Source: Miscanthus floridulus
Lineage: Eukaryota > Streptophyta > Magnoliopsida > Poales > Poaceae
Assembly (NCBI RefSeq): GCF_019320115.1
Contig: NC_089583.1
Span: 81,919,928 to 81,983,927 of the forward strand
DNA: 64,000 bases
Reading direction: 5' to 3'
Under the pieces are notes generated by a model. The model had not been told where the DNA came from. It searched no databases and saw nothing but the letters and a program-made list of their open reading frames with translations. The number at the start of each line of letters is the position of its first letter. Positions within the stretch are counted from its first letter, which is position 1. Below are positions 10,861 to 22,810 of the stretch, piece after piece. Made by a program: the position numbers and the translations under genes.

Positions 10861-11195
10861 AACTTCCTAGTGATGCTCTAATAATGTAGTAGTTGTAGTG
10901 TCAATGATGAGCCCTACATGGCTATGAGACATGACTCACTTTTAGGAGTAGAGTAGAATGTCCCTATATTGGAGCCTACCTGCGTGGAGTGCGATTTCCC
11001 GCAAGTCTTCTAGTGTAGCTACTAGAGACATCGCCATGTAATAAACTCATGTAATGAATGCTTGGATCTTAATGCTTCTTAAGGTTGTCTTGCTTCTTTG
11101 TTTGAGTCTATGGCTAGAATTAAATTACTAAGTAAATTGCTAATGAATCACGTAACCACTTGCTCATAACCTATGACCTAATATTTGCAGCAAAG

Positions 11196-12395
11196 ATGTC
11201 GTGTCGCCACTCAAAACGTCTAAACCGTCGCTCTCCGTCCCCCGTGCCTGCTGGCCATGGAGGAGGATACGTTGCCACCCATGTTGCCCTCAACCTTGAG
11301 GAGGAGGTACCTCCTCCTAGAGAGCAGCACGTGGAGGAGCCCATCCTAGAGGGGCCAGGCGCAACCCAACCTAGGGGTGAGGACGCTCCACCTAGGGGTG
11401 ACAATGCTCCACCACCACCACCACATTTGTCTGAGGTGATGGACCACTAGATGCATCTCATGGAGACACTGGCTAAGGGGCTACTATGCCACAATGGAGG
11501 TCTACCCAATGACTTCTAGAGGAAGCTAGAGGGTTTCCTCAAGCTGAGGCCCCCTACCTTTGATAGCTCAGACGATGACCTCATCGTCGTAGAGGACTGG
11601 CCACGAGAGATGGAGAAGAAGCTAGGCCTAACCACTTGCTCCAATGAGGAGTGTGTTGGAGTCATAGCCCACCAGCTCACTGGCATCGCATGTGCGTGGT
11701 GGGATAGCTATTGTGACACCCACACTGACCCCACGCACATCTCATGGGAGGAGTTCACCGAAGCCTTCCGCAAGCACCACATGCCCGAGGGCATGATGGA
11801 TGCCAAGGTGGAAGAGGACCACAACATTTCCTAGGGGTCCCAAAAGATCTAGGAGTACGCCAACTGCTTCACTCGTATGATGAGGTACGCTCCTAGTGAG
11901 ACAGATTCTGAGAAGAAGAAGATGTACTTCTTCAAGAAGGGTCTGAACACACGCCTCAAGGTGGCCCTCTTGGGTCATACCTGCTACACCCTCTAGGAGA
12001 TGATTAACAAGGTCCTGGAGATGGAGAGGGATCGTTTGGAGGCCGACGCCCTCTATAAGGAGAAGAAGTGTTAGTCTGAGAGCACCTCTCATGCCCCAAC
12101 ATCTCAGAGGCCACGTGCTCATGTGCCCTTGCTGCCTCGCCCTCATGCCATCTAAGGAGCCACACCTACTTTGAGCCATGGAGGTGGTACCCACATCACC
12201 AACTACCACCACACCACTCAGAGCCCCCCTACTTAGAGCCCTAGCACATGGAAGACCATTGCACCCACTGCCATGGGCAGCATGCCCTTTACTTGCTTCA
12301 GCTATGGTCAGCCAAGCCACAAGGTCACTGACTGCCCCGTGAAGAATTCTACACCACCTGCTCTGACCTTAGCGAGATAGGATGCTGTTTAGGGT
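11196..12395 (+). pseudogene. gag of the Tekay element (decayed)
   Basis: Starts at the Met at 11196 after a long untranslated stretch. The N-terminus is basic, then acidic and proline-rich. The Retrotrans_gag core follows, including ISWEEFTEAFRKHHMPEGMM near 11739-11798 and a YAN-F-RMMRYAP segment near 11850-11890. Near 12290 a zinc knuckle of the CX2CX4HX4C type reads C-F-S-Y-G-Q-P-S-H-K-V-T-D-C, so the second cysteine is replaced by Tyr. At least seven in-frame stops, nearly all TAG, interrupt the frame. Gag would form the capsid-like particle; this copy cannot. Confidence 0.85.
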
Positions 12396-12790
12396 ATGCC
12401 ACACAAGCCTACCATAAGACCAACCCATGGTCATCTCACCCACCTGACCACGGAGGACGCCCAGAATGCTCTTGATGTGGTGTATGGTATGTTTTTAGTG
12501 CTTGGGACTAAGGCTTCAGTACTATTTGATTTTGGTGCTACATGTTCATACATGTCTACTAAGTTTTCACTGAGAGCATAATCTACCTATAACTCCACGA
12601 AGAGTGCCCATAGACACTAGCTCACCCTTGGGCAACATCAGATGCACCAAGAGATGTCAGGGAGTGAACATCACCATTGAGGGTTACCATTTTCTAGCCG
12701 ATCTTACCTTGTTTCCCTCTGATGAACTGGATGTCATATTAGGGATGGATTGACTAACTCAACACAATGGAGTAATATGTTTCTCACCAT
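12396..12790 (+). pseudogene. Aspartic protease region of the Tekay element (decayed)
   Basis: A segment reading VLFDFGATCSYMS near 12517-12555 matches the retroviral-type aspartic protease active site, where D-S/T-G-A is expected; here the second residue is Phe. The frame ends at a TAA at 12579 and the continuation is in another frame, including a VILGMD segment near 12732-12749 followed by TGA where Trp is expected. Protease activity is not expected. Confidence 0.75.
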
Positions 12791-12795
12791 GGTAT

Positions 12796-14540
12796 GTGGA
12801 GATAGCACATCTGAGTGGTCACGTAATCTGTTATGAGTCCAACCTTGAGAGGACGGTTTCTATGTTGTGTGCCTTGGAAGCCAAGTTAGTCGAGGAGGTG
12901 CCCGTAGTATGCGAGTACCCTAATGTGTTCCCCAAAGAGCTACCAGGTATGCCACCTGATCGGGATGTGGAGTATGTAATCGACCTTCTACCTAGTATGG
13001 GACCTATTGCTAAGAGGCCCTACCACATGTGGGTTGATGAGCTAGAGGAACTCAAGAAATAGCTCAGGTGAAAGCTCTAGTTTGGTTTTGGTGAATTGAT
13101 GAAACCCTAAGTGCTAACCTAGTTTATCAAGTGATCATGAGATAGGTAGCCCATTCCAAGTGGTGAAGCAAATGAAGATCATGACATGATGATGGTGATG
13201 CTATGGTGATGATCAAGTGCTTGGACTTGAAAAGAAGAAAGAGAAAAACAAAAGGCTCAAGGCAAAGGTATAAGTGGTAGGAGCCAATTTATTTTTGGTG
13301 ATTGAGACACTTAGTGAGTGTGATCACATTTAGGATCGATAGCCGTACTATTAAGAGGGGTGAAACTCGTATCAAAATGCGATTATCAGAGTGCCACTAG
13401 ATGCTCTAACTCATTGCATATGCATTTAGGATTTAGTGGAGTGCTAACACCCTTGAAAACATTTGTGAAAATATGCTAACACATGTGCACTTCCTCGACA
13501 CAGCAGTATAACCATCTTGCTCACTCTCTTTACATTACCGCAAACTAGTTGTCAAGCTCTTTAGTGTAGCTAGTTGTGCGAGCTTGTTAGTTTGGTTAGT
13601 GTGGCTCTTTAGTTAGCATTTGAGAGCGCACTAACTTAGTATAGTGACATAGCCATTGTGTGGATAAAAACTATATAAACTAGAATTGTGGTAGGTGGCT
13701 TGCATTTTTAATAGGCTAGCGCAACACTTGCTTCACCTCATAATTGTCTAACCGGTTTGTTAAGTATTGTTATTGAAATTTTTAATAGGCTATTCACCCC
13801 CTCTAGCCATTAAGACCTTACATCAGGGAGTTGTCTAACAAGGGGTACATCAGGCCTAGTGCTTCACCCTAGAGTTCCCCTATTTTGTTTGTGAAGAAGA
13901 AGGATGGTTCCATGAGGATGTGCATTGACTATCGGAACTTGAATGCCGTGACTATCAAGAACAAGTACCCACTACCAAGGATAGATGACCTACTAGATCA
14001 ACTGTGGAATGCTAAGTTCTTTTCCAAGATTGATCTCTGATTTGGGTACCATCAAATGAAGATCAAGACTAAGGACATTCCCAAGACAGCCTTTGTCACT
14101 AGGTATGGGCAGTATGAGTTCATCGTTGTGTCCTTTGGACTCACCAATGCCCTGGCCTACTTCATGAATATAAACCCACTACAAGGTGTTCATGGAGGAG
14201 ATGATAAGTTTGTGGTGGTGTTCATCAATGACATTCTTATTTATTCGGCCACTCCAGAAGAACATGATCAGCATCTAAGAATAGTGCTAGAGAAGCTAAG
14301 ACAGAACCAATTGTATGCCAAGTTCAGCAAGTGCGAGTTCTAGCTTGAAGAAGTTGCCTTCTTAGGTCACATTCTCACTGCTGAGGGGGTAGCTGTTGAT
14401 CCTGCTAAGATTGAAGCAGTGAAAGAGTGGGAACAACCCCGCAATGCGACTGATATCTAGAATTTTCTTGGGTTGGCAGGATACTACCACCACTTCATTG
14501 AGAACTTCTCCAAGATTGCCAAGCTAATAACCAACCTTCT
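12796..14540 (+). pseudogene. Reverse transcriptase of the Tekay element, split by a solo LTR
   Basis: The N-terminal part (12796-13063) ends in a DELEELKK segment. The frame then meets the 754-bp insertion at 13069-13822 and resumes in the same frame at 13828 with ELSNKGYIRP. Downstream are the typical [23 protein letters not shown] and FGYHQMKI segments. The catalytic box reads FINDILIYS at about 14221-14247 instead of F-x-DD, so the first catalytic Asp of the pair is Asn. Stops are TAG where Gln or Trp is expected, and TGA for Arg at 14038. A short compensated frameshift lies near 14165-14200. Confidence 0.9.
13069..13822. mobile_element. Solo LTR (754 bp) nested in the Tekay RT, TSD tcagg
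   Basis: The insertion begins TGAAAGCTCTAG and ends GACCTTACA, thus TG...CA, and is flanked by TCAGG at 13064-13068 and 13823-13827. It holds no coding domain, primer site or second LTR copy, so it is best read as a solo LTR. Its CACCCCCTCTAGCC end resembles copia-type LTRs I know from grasses, but the lineage is not proven. The RT reading frame is continuous once one duplication copy and the insertion are left out. Confidence 0.85.
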
Positions 14541-15240
14541 AAACAAGACCAATGAGTTCAAGTGGACGCTAGACTACAAGCAAAGTGTCTAGACCTTGAA
14601 ATAGAAGCTTACCACCACTCCTGTGCTAGCATTACCTGACATTCAGCAAGACTTCGTGGTCTATTGTGATGCATCTAGACAGGGACTTAGCTATGTTTTA
14701 ATGTAGAATGGGAGAGTTATAGCTTATGCTTCCCACTAGTTGAAGGACTATGAGCAACGCTACCCTACCCATGACATTGAGCTTGCAGCTATTGTGTATG
14801 CCCTAAAGATCTAGAGACACTATCTGATCAGGAACAAATATGACATCTACATCGATCACAACAGTCTAAAGTACTTTTTCACTTAGGAGGATCTAAACAT
14901 GAGATAGCACTGATGGCAAGAGCTGATTAAGGACTACAACCTAGAGATACACTATCACCCAAGGAAAGCCAATGTGGTCTTTAGATGCCCTGAGCCATAA
15001 GAGCTATTGCCATAGTCTGATGCCACAAGCCATACCACCAGAGCTAAGTTAGGAGATGGAGGACCTTCGACTCGAGATCATACCAAAAGGAACACTGAAT
15101 GAGCTTTGAGTGTAGTACAACCTTGAAGATCAAATCCACAAAGCCCAGCAAGAATGCCCCAAAATCTGGGAGATCCAAGAGCTCATGGAGCTAGACAAGT
15201 GTCCTGAGTTCAGAGAAGATGAAAAGGCGGTGTACTAGTA
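14541..15240 (+). pseudogene. RNase H and connection region of the Tekay element (decayed)
   Basis: Ty3-type RNase H signatures are visible: LPDIQQDFVVYCDAS near 14632-14680, IAYAS near 14720, YPTHDIELAAIVYALK near 14761-14808 and the HYLIRNKYDIYIDHNSLKYF segment near 14817-14876. A one-base shift occurs near 14975 at the usual ALS-x-KS end of the domain. Stops at 14704, 14738, 14811, 14884 and 14905 are all TAG at expected Gln or Trp codons. This domain would degrade RNA in the RNA:DNA hybrid. Confidence 0.85.
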
Positions 15241-16521
15241 CAAGGATAGAATCTATGTGCCCTCTGATGCAGCCTTGCGAGAGGAGATCCTAGTCGAGGG
15301 TCATGACTCTAAGTATTGTATCCACCCAGGAAGTACCAAGATGTATGCCGACTTGAAGAAGCTTTTCTAGTGGAAGAATATGAAAGCTGATATTGTAGGG
15401 CATATCGCACGTTGCAACATCTACAATAGGATCAAGGCCAAGCACCAAAGACCAACAGGACTATTGAAGCCCTTAGATGTTCATATGTGGAAGTGAAAAT
15501 CATATCCATGGACTTTATAGTGGGTTTATCTCAAACCCCGAAAGGCCATGACTCAATGTGGGTAATTGTTGATAGATTAACCAAGGTAGCTCACTTCATA
15601 GCTGTGAAGAATGACTACAAAACTAAGAAGCTCATAGATCTCTATGTGGATAACATTCTCAGGCTTCACGGAGCCCTTGTGAGCATAGTGTCTAATCAAG
15701 GGACACAATATGTGTCTAAGTTTTGGAAGAGTCTCCACAAGGCAATCAGGACTCAACTAGATTATAGCACCTCTTACCACCCTCAGACCGATGGCCAAAT
15801 AGAGAGAGTGAACCAGATCTTGGAGGATATGCTCTAAGCTTGTGTTATAAAATATGGGTATGATTGGGAGAAGAGTTTGCCACATGCAGAGTTCTCTTAC
15901 AACAAAAGTTACCAGGCTAGTCTTAAGATGTCACCATTTGAGGCCTTGTATGGGAGGAAGTGTAGAACACCTCTAATGTGGTCAGAAGTAGGAGAGAGAT
16001 CATTCTTTGGCTCTGTAAAGATCAAGGACACCAAAGAAGGAGTCGCCCAAGTGCGAGAGAATCTGAGAATTGCTCAAAGCCAATAGAAGAGTTACGCAGA
16101 TAAAAGGCAAAGCGACCTTGAGTTTGAAGTTGGGGACTATGTTTATCTCAAAGTCTCCCCACTTTGAGGCACCATCAGGTTCCATGTGAAAGGGAAGTTG
16201 GCGCCAAGGTATGTAGGACCTTACCGAATTTGTCAGAGAGTTGGCAAGCTAGCCTATGAGTTGGAACTGCCTGAGGAATTGACCGAAGTGCACCCAGTGT
16301 TCCATGTATCCCAACTACACAAGTGCTTGAAGCTACCAGATGAGCAAGTACCTACAGAGGCACTCGATATATAGGACACTCTAGAGTATAGGGAGCACCC
16401 TATCCAGATACTTGATAGAGCCGAGAAGGAAACTAGAAGCATGATCATACCCATGTGCAAAGTTCAGTGGAGCAACCACACTGAACGAGAAGCCACTTGG
16501 GAGAAAGAGTCAGAACTTTGA
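15241..16521 (+). pseudogene. Integrase with GPY/F module and chromodomain, Tekay element (decayed)
   Basis: An HHCC zinc finger region lies at about 15290-15440; its last cysteine position reads Tyr (C-N-I-Y). The catalytic core starts with ISMDFIVGL at 15505. The second acidic residue reads Asn in SNQGTQY (near 15690), and the third is the Glu in QIERVNQ near 15800. The GPY/F module (APRYVGPYRICQRVGKLAYE) lies at 16204-16260. Next come the VHPVFHVSQLHKCLK segment and a C-terminal chromodomain-like block with IQILDRAEK, VQWSNH and EATWEKE up to the TGA at 16519. The chromodomain would direct integration to particular chromatin. The Asp-to-Asn change makes the core inactive. Confidence 0.9.
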
Positions 16522-16583
16522 ATGCTTTACTCCTACCTCTGTGAAAGGTACATCTCCACTTAAATCTCAGGACAAGATTCCTA

Positions 16584-16598
16584 TGAGGGGGGAGGAAA
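16584..16598 (+). promoter_or_regulatory. Polypurine tract of the Tekay element
   Basis: A purine run, GAGGGGGGAGGAAAG, directly precedes the 3' LTR. It is the expected plus-strand primer site and supports the LTR boundary. Confidence 0.75.
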
Positions 16599-19500
16599 GT
16601 AATAACCTAGGTTTTTCAATAACCAAAAATCTAAACTTAAAATTTTTTTCTAACAAAACCCATGCATGGTGAGTGTGCATACTAGGAAATCACTCATGTA
16701 GTTGCACCAGTAGAACCCAAACTAGCAGGATTGAGCATATGCATTTTAATTCAACTTGTGAGTTGCTTCTTGATGATTTTGTGTGATGAAATATAATCAA
16801 CTTAACCTTTATAAATAACTTGTGTGTGTATTGCCAACCCTTGGCATGGACCCTAATACCCTAGATGACTTCTAGTGGACCCTACTAGGATGCATATATG
16901 TTGGCAACCCATATATACATGCATTAGATCCCTAGGTATAGTGTAGAAATAGAAACAGAAATAAAAAATTAGAAAAGGGGACAAAAATAGAAAGAGCAAA
17001 GCAGCCTAGGAACCAGCGTGGCCCAGCGCTAGCCTCTTGTGCCCGCACTCACGTGCGCGACCACGTGACCCATGTCCATGCTTGCTGCCAGCCCGTGCCC
17101 CGCCTTCATCCATTGCCGCCACCAGGTGGGACCTGCCTGTCATCCCCTACCCTCGCTCCCCTCTCTGCTTTAGGCAAAGTAGAGCACCGCGCCCCGACGC
17201 TCGCCGAGCCAACCATCCATGCCCCCTGCCCCATGCCCATATGCGCACAGATGATCGCCACGTCACCAATCTACGCCACCCCTCCTGCACCAGCTCATGC
17301 CACAACGAGCTGACGACACAAGTGCCATGGCTCACGCCTCTCATAGTCGCCCTTAACCAGCCACGTACGATGCCCTTGACCAGCTCAGGCTATAAAACCC
17401 CCTTCAGTGCCCTAGACCTTCTCACATCCACCCCACCACCACTTGGTGGCAACCCACGAACCGCACAAAGCTAGAAGGGAAGGAGAGGAAGGGAGCGCCA
17501 CCCTCCGAAGCTGATCGTCGCCGTGGAGACATTATCGGAGCCAGAGACACCACCTTGATTGGCTGCGTCAACGTAGCTACTCGGCACGGCACTACACCGC
17601 CTTATCACTTCCCCATCTCACCAATGCACTACTATCCTAGCACCACCGACACCACTGGTGAGCCCTAAGACCCCCGCCCTGCCTTGTCGGTGACCGCCAT
17701 GGCTGCCACTAGGTTCTCCCCACTTGGGAGGACCAAAGGTGCCACCTTTCACCATTGCCTAGCACCACACACGCACACATACACCATTTGGCCACAACAC
17801 GGCGATGCTGAGCCCTCTGAGCTTGGGTACACCTACGTCGACACTCTGCAAGAGACCACGCTCGCCACGGCCATGCCCTATCATGATGAAGCCATGTTCT
17901 AGTAGATCTAGAGCGGTAGTGGTGGATCTATCACCATGGTAGGTTGCGCCTCCCAACAGGGAGCATAAAGCCCCAACCACGCTAGCTAAGGAGCCCTTGG
18001 GGGTGCTAGTCATGTTCGCGCCGCCGGTGTGGCCAAGCGCCCAAGTTGTTGCCGTGTGCAGAGCTATTCTGGCAAACTTCGACAAGGAAGGGCCATTGAG
18101 CTTCACCTTGAGCCCACGCACCCTGCTATGTAGACGATTGAAAGGAAAGCCCTGACTTTGCCCTAGATCGCCATAGCCACAAGCTTGCTGGAGCGTTACC
18201 ACGGTGCGGACCCTGCCATGCCTATTGGTCATCATCGTCGAGTCCTTTGGCTCACCGGTGACTCTAATCGAAGGAAAGGAGCCACCTTGGCTCTAATTGA
18301 GGCCACGAACACCACGCTGCCGCCTGCCTTCACCGCTGCCGCCATGGCTGCCTCACCTAAAACCCTTAGCAGTGCCCCTAGAGCCCTAGCCGTGTCCTCT
18401 ATGGCATGAGAAAACTAATGGAGCTTCCCCTAGAGCCTTACCATCGCCCAAAGCACCTCGTCGCTGACCCCGCACCGCCGAGAACCACCGAGTCACCATC
18501 GACGGGCACCCAGAGCCTCAAAGCCCCACCTTTAGCCTTTCGATGCAATCACCATGACCTCGCAATGCCGTAGAGCCCCTTAGCCACCCCGCTAGTCCAC
18601 CGTATCGTGTGGCTGAGCGAGCTCGCCACTGGCAAAGGGCGTCGTCACGAGAAATAGAAGAGAGGGGGAGGTAGCCGTGCCCTCGCCTGACCCCCATATG
18701 TACCCAAAGCAGCAAGCACCGCCTGCACTAGCCCCACACATGGAGCTAGTCCACCGCGGACTAAGTCTGTGGACCATGGTGTGCCGAGCACCAGTCCACC
18801 TTGAGCCAACCCCGTGGATTCTTTCCCGATAGAGGCCCACGCGTGCCACGTGGCCGCCTATACATTTGACATGTGTCTGGGCTAGACCGGTCCAACCTGG
18901 CCCAACTCGGGCCAATACCTGGCCCGCTAAGCCTAGTCTGGGCCCAGTCAACTGTGACTATTAGCCTTGATCGTTGACCGTTGACCTGGTCCCACCTATC
19001 AGTCTCTGCCGAGCCACGAGCCAATCAGGAATTGCCATGTGTTAGCCTCTGAATTTTCCTATTCTTTTTCTTTGTTAGAAAATTAATACAAATTCATCTG
19101 ACCTTAGAAAAATATGAAATAAGTGTCCAAATTTTTCTAAAAATGAGCTCTACATCATAGGCTTATGTTTGAGTGCATTTGGATCTTTTGAAGTTCTATT
19201 GCTTCTTTGTGATCATCTATAGGAGTCACTTATCATGGCTTTATGTCTCGTTAGACAGACCCGGAGGAGCCGTAGACTGAGGAGCATGATGCCACAATGT
19301 AGATGCTAGTGCTTTACTTTTGTGCAAATGATCCGTGATAGGTTGCATGGTAGACTTTGCTTGTGATCCATTACCTTGTCGCAACCTATACCCCTACACA
19401 CCCACTGTTAGGCTAGACGCTCGCTTACTTACTTGCTACTGCTTCTACTACGCATTATATCTATGATGTGATGCTTGGTGGAGGATTATTTGTGAGTGGT

Positions 19501-20871
19501 TAAGGCACTTGGTGCCAATAATATGGTAACAACTAGGGAGATCTTGGCGTGCATCTTGGATGTGCGGTGAGGGTTGAGTCGATTGGGTAGGATCTTATGA
19601 TGAGTCATTGGACGAGTCTTGCCGAGGGTGTGACCTAGGCATCCCCTACCAGAGATACTTATGGTGGGTGCATGTGAGATGAGGAGATCCTAGGGTGGAG
19701 TGTCTTTGTGGGATGAAGCACCAGGATGGAGGTGTCGTCGAGGCATGGGGTGTTGGTTATACCCTTTGAGAAGATATCTTGTCCGGTCCCCCTAAGGACT
19801 GGTATGTCGAGAGAACCGCATCATAGGACCCTACGTACACGCCACTCGTTCCTGAATGGGTGGGGGATGGATGCTGACTAGCTAGGATGGTGCCACTACA
19901 ACTAGGTTGGAAGTGGATAGTGTAGGGAGGTATGGGCATGTGGCCCACACCCTCCTAAGACAGCGTAGTGACCTTTGGGGTCCGATACTACGTCTCATAG
20001 TCTCAGCATTTTGGTGGACTTCGGGGTGGCCCAGGGCTGAGTGGTAGGGTGGCATCGCACCGGTTGGAAGGTAGCCCAATATCAGCCTAGGCGGGGTATC
20101 ACCGATGATGGTGATCTTATGGTTCTAGGTGTACATGCTCTGTAGAGTTGATCGATCTATATGTATAGCCGCGTCCTTAGATATGGACATTCCTATGACC
20201 TATGTTTCCCTTGATTAGTGAGTGGAGTCCTTTCTTCTATCCCCCTAAGTTATTGTGTTGGTTTCTGGCTTTGGCCGAGGAGGCAAGGTACAAGAGGGAG
20301 TCATCCTTGTCTCCTAGAGAGTGTGAGAGTGGTGAGATGTATGTGATGGGATGGGAGAATGTGTGGATGAGATGGGTTAAATCTTGATGAATTATTATTA
20401 AAACTTGACATACTCATATAGGAAACTACAACCACGAATAAGTCTTTTGCTCTACCCTTGTATTCCACTACCACAAAGCAAACGCAAAGCATAGGGTCGA
20501 AGCCAGTGCCCACTACAAATTGTACTGATAATTGTTTAGCAGTTCCGAGCCTAAGTATGACTACTAGGGAGACGTTTGGGATGATTGGAGGTCCTGTTCC
20601 TACGCTCAAATTTGGTACGAGAAGATGGAGTCGACGCCTGTTGTTGTTCTACTCAATGTTGTTCTAGTTGTTGCATGCTCTGAGTGATTCTGCCAAGTGG
20701 CAATGTAATAATGAGTAAACATTGCTATTTGTACTCTCTTTAAGATAGGTATTCGATGTATGACCGTGATATCGACTGGTATTTGATAATGTGATGGGAT
20801 GATCACCAGGGACTATCACATTATATTTCGAATCTGTGGATTTCCCTTCGTGGAAATTGGGATCAGTTTCA
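16598..20871 (+). repeat. 3' LTR of the Tekay element (4274 bp)
   Basis: Begins AGTAATAACC (the first base of the expected TG is mutated) and ends CAGTTTCA. It aligns along its whole length with 4999-9550, lacks a block of about 120 bases before the TATA box at 17391-17397, and carries other small indels. It is followed by the CATAG duplication. Confidence 0.92.
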
Positions 20872-21112
20872 CATAGTCTCTAGTGCCTAACCAGAGCTAA
20901 GAAGCGTAGGGTTTAGACCTTGGTGGTAGAATATAGTTTTCTTTGTAGCTTTGGTCGGGTCGTGTTGTTTTTTCGGCTCAAGTTTTTCGTCTTTTATTTT
21001 GATGCCCAAACCACCTCTCATATTTGGTCCCTGTATGAGATAAGTGGGTTGTATGGGGACTATTTTCTTCTATAATATAACTAAGCGTAGCTCTCCTGCG
21101 TTTTAAAAAAAA
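20872..21112 (+). pseudogene. LINE relic, right part with A-rich tail
   Basis: After one copy of CATAG the LINE resumes: the frame from 4998 carries on for a few residues (L-stop-C-L, TAG where Trp is expected), then a 3'UTR-like stretch, ending CGTTTTAAAAAAAA at 21100-21112. The two parts join at the Tekay target duplication, which shows the LINE was there first. Confidence 0.75.
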
Positions 21113-21132
21113 CTTAATAACTAGAAGAATAC

Positions 21133-21444
21133 ACTGCGCAGTTCGGTCTGTGCTATGATCAAGTCACGGGGTACAAACATGGACCATTGCAGTTCATAAT
21201 AGAGGAGGCAAAACAGGTTTCAAGCCAAATTTCTAAGTGGAAAATAGTCCATACGAGAAGGGAGGAAAATTGTGCTGCCCATGAGCTCGCGCAGCTGGCG
21301 CTTAGATCAAATAGTGTGGTGGTTTGGCGCCATAAAGTGACGGTTTGTATCCAGCAAATTATTGCTCAAGATTGTACTGATCCAAGGTCTTTCTTACTTG
21401 GTCCCCCTATGAGATAAGTGGTCCTCTCTTTTCCTCACAAAAAA
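21133..21444 (+). mobile_element. 5'-truncated LINE with RNase H C-terminus, TSD aagaatac
   Basis: The 5' junction at 21133 is preceded by AAGAATAC (21125-21132), and the A-rich end is followed by the same octamer (21445-21452). Translation of 21187-21416 includes KWKIVHTRREENCAAHELAQ, a match to the C-terminal part of the RNase H domain found in plant LINE ORF2, then LLGPPMR and the stop. About 310 bases remain of an element normally several kilobases long. Confidence 0.8.
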
Positions 21445-21452
21445 AAGAATAC

Positions 21453-22289
21453 CCCATGCGCTGCCACGGGACTTTCTTATTAGAAATAAACTTTATATAT
21501 ATATATCATTACTATATGATGCCCTGGCTTGGTTTGCATGTTATTTTATTGCATCGGATCTTGTAAAAATCGATAACCTAATGGAAGAAAAGTCAATAAA
21601 ATATGAGATCATGTTATATAAGAATCGGATGATAAAACAAATAGCATATGTAAATGACTTACGTTGATAGATTAAAAAATAAGAGTATTACACGTAATAG
21701 AGATGATATGGATAATTTTTTAAATTAATAAGGGCGGACATGGATAGTTGTCTACACACTAGTATTACACATATTTTTTAAATTAATAGCATTACACATA
21801 ATAGAAATAAGGAGAGAAAGAGGATGACTAGTGGGGCCTACGCGCTAGTGAGTAGAGAGAGGGGAGTAGCTGAGGGCAATATCGTCCATACAAAAATACC
21901 TGTCTGCTCTGTATGCTGCAGCCGGGCCCAAGACCTTCCAAGACATATAGCGTGGTATCTTTCAAACGGAGGAAAAACTATAATGGTAAGGTTTAGAATA
22001 GGTAAATAGTAATGTTTCTTCTCCAAACTTTGAAATTTATAACGGTATCAATCAAAAAAAACCTAAAAAGAAAATGTTCTAAACTCATGATTTTTTTCCT
22101 TCAAAGATTTTATTTAAATATATGCAGATGGGATCTTATTTTGAAGCATTTATTGTAAAAAATACAATGGTGCAACCAAAATTTAATTTGGATAATGGGC
22201 TAGTAAACTGTCCTTTAAATTTGAAAATGTTGGCACATATATTCTAATTTTCCCCAAGTGTTCACATTCCTTTTATTGTGTACTTTGTA
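21453..22289. other. AT-rich intergenic DNA, no supported gene
   Basis: A (TA)n stretch near 21492 and simple AT-rich sequence; a short GC-richer block at 21830-21960. Nothing protein-like. Confidence 0.5.
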
Positions 22290-22810
22290 ATGTTCCTATA
22301 GTATCCATGAGATATTTCATGGTGGGTAGTATCCTTGGGATTTTCCATGATATATTTTTAATTTTTTACACAGTAGCCATGAGATGTTATTTGTTGTATT
22401 TTAAGTTGTTCACATAGTATCTATGAGATGTTCAACTCTTTTTTCCTCTGTTATGTGGCCTTTTGGTTTTGTTTTTTACATTTGTTTTATGTTTTGTTTT
22501 TTCATATCTATTAAAGTATTAATTATGTTTTCTACTTTATTGTTGTTGTTTATTTTCCTTTTATTTGGTATTTTTATATACTTTATAGTATTTTTTATAT
22601 CCATGATCTTATGGTGATATTCACTTGAATTATTTCATGAGAATGATTCACTTGAATTGTTTCTTATTAATATAATAATATTGTTCACATAGTATTTATG
22701 GGGTGCATTCTGAATGATCGATGTTCATGAGATATTCCATGATGTATTCTGGATTGTTTTGGTTATTCTTGAGATACTCCATGATGTATGCGAGATTTTT
22801 TGTGAGTATT
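22290..22810. repeat. Degenerate minisatellite, left part
   Basis: Imperfect units of about 45-60 bases share the core CACATAGTATCCATGAGAT followed by an ATTCCATGATGTATT-like segment. The same motifs reappear directly after the Tat element at 38565, so the array was one block before that insertion. Confidence 0.65.

Larger units (their letters stand above)
4999..20871 (+). mobile_element. Ty3/gypsy chromovirus, Tekay/Del-like, complete but decayed, 15.9 kb
   Basis: The element runs from TG at 4999 to CA at 20871 and is flanked by the 5-base duplication CATAG (4994-4998 and 20872-20876). Order: 5' LTR 4999-9550, Met-tRNA primer site, extra ORF, gag, protease, RT, RNase H, integrase with GPY/F module and chromodomain, polypurine tract, 3' LTR 16598-20871. 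The domain order and C-terminal chromodomain place it among chromoviruses, and the long LTRs suit Tekay/Del. Many in-frame stops and substituted catalytic residues show it cannot replicate by itself. It sits inside a LINE and itself carries a solo LTR at 13069-13822. Confidence 0.93.
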
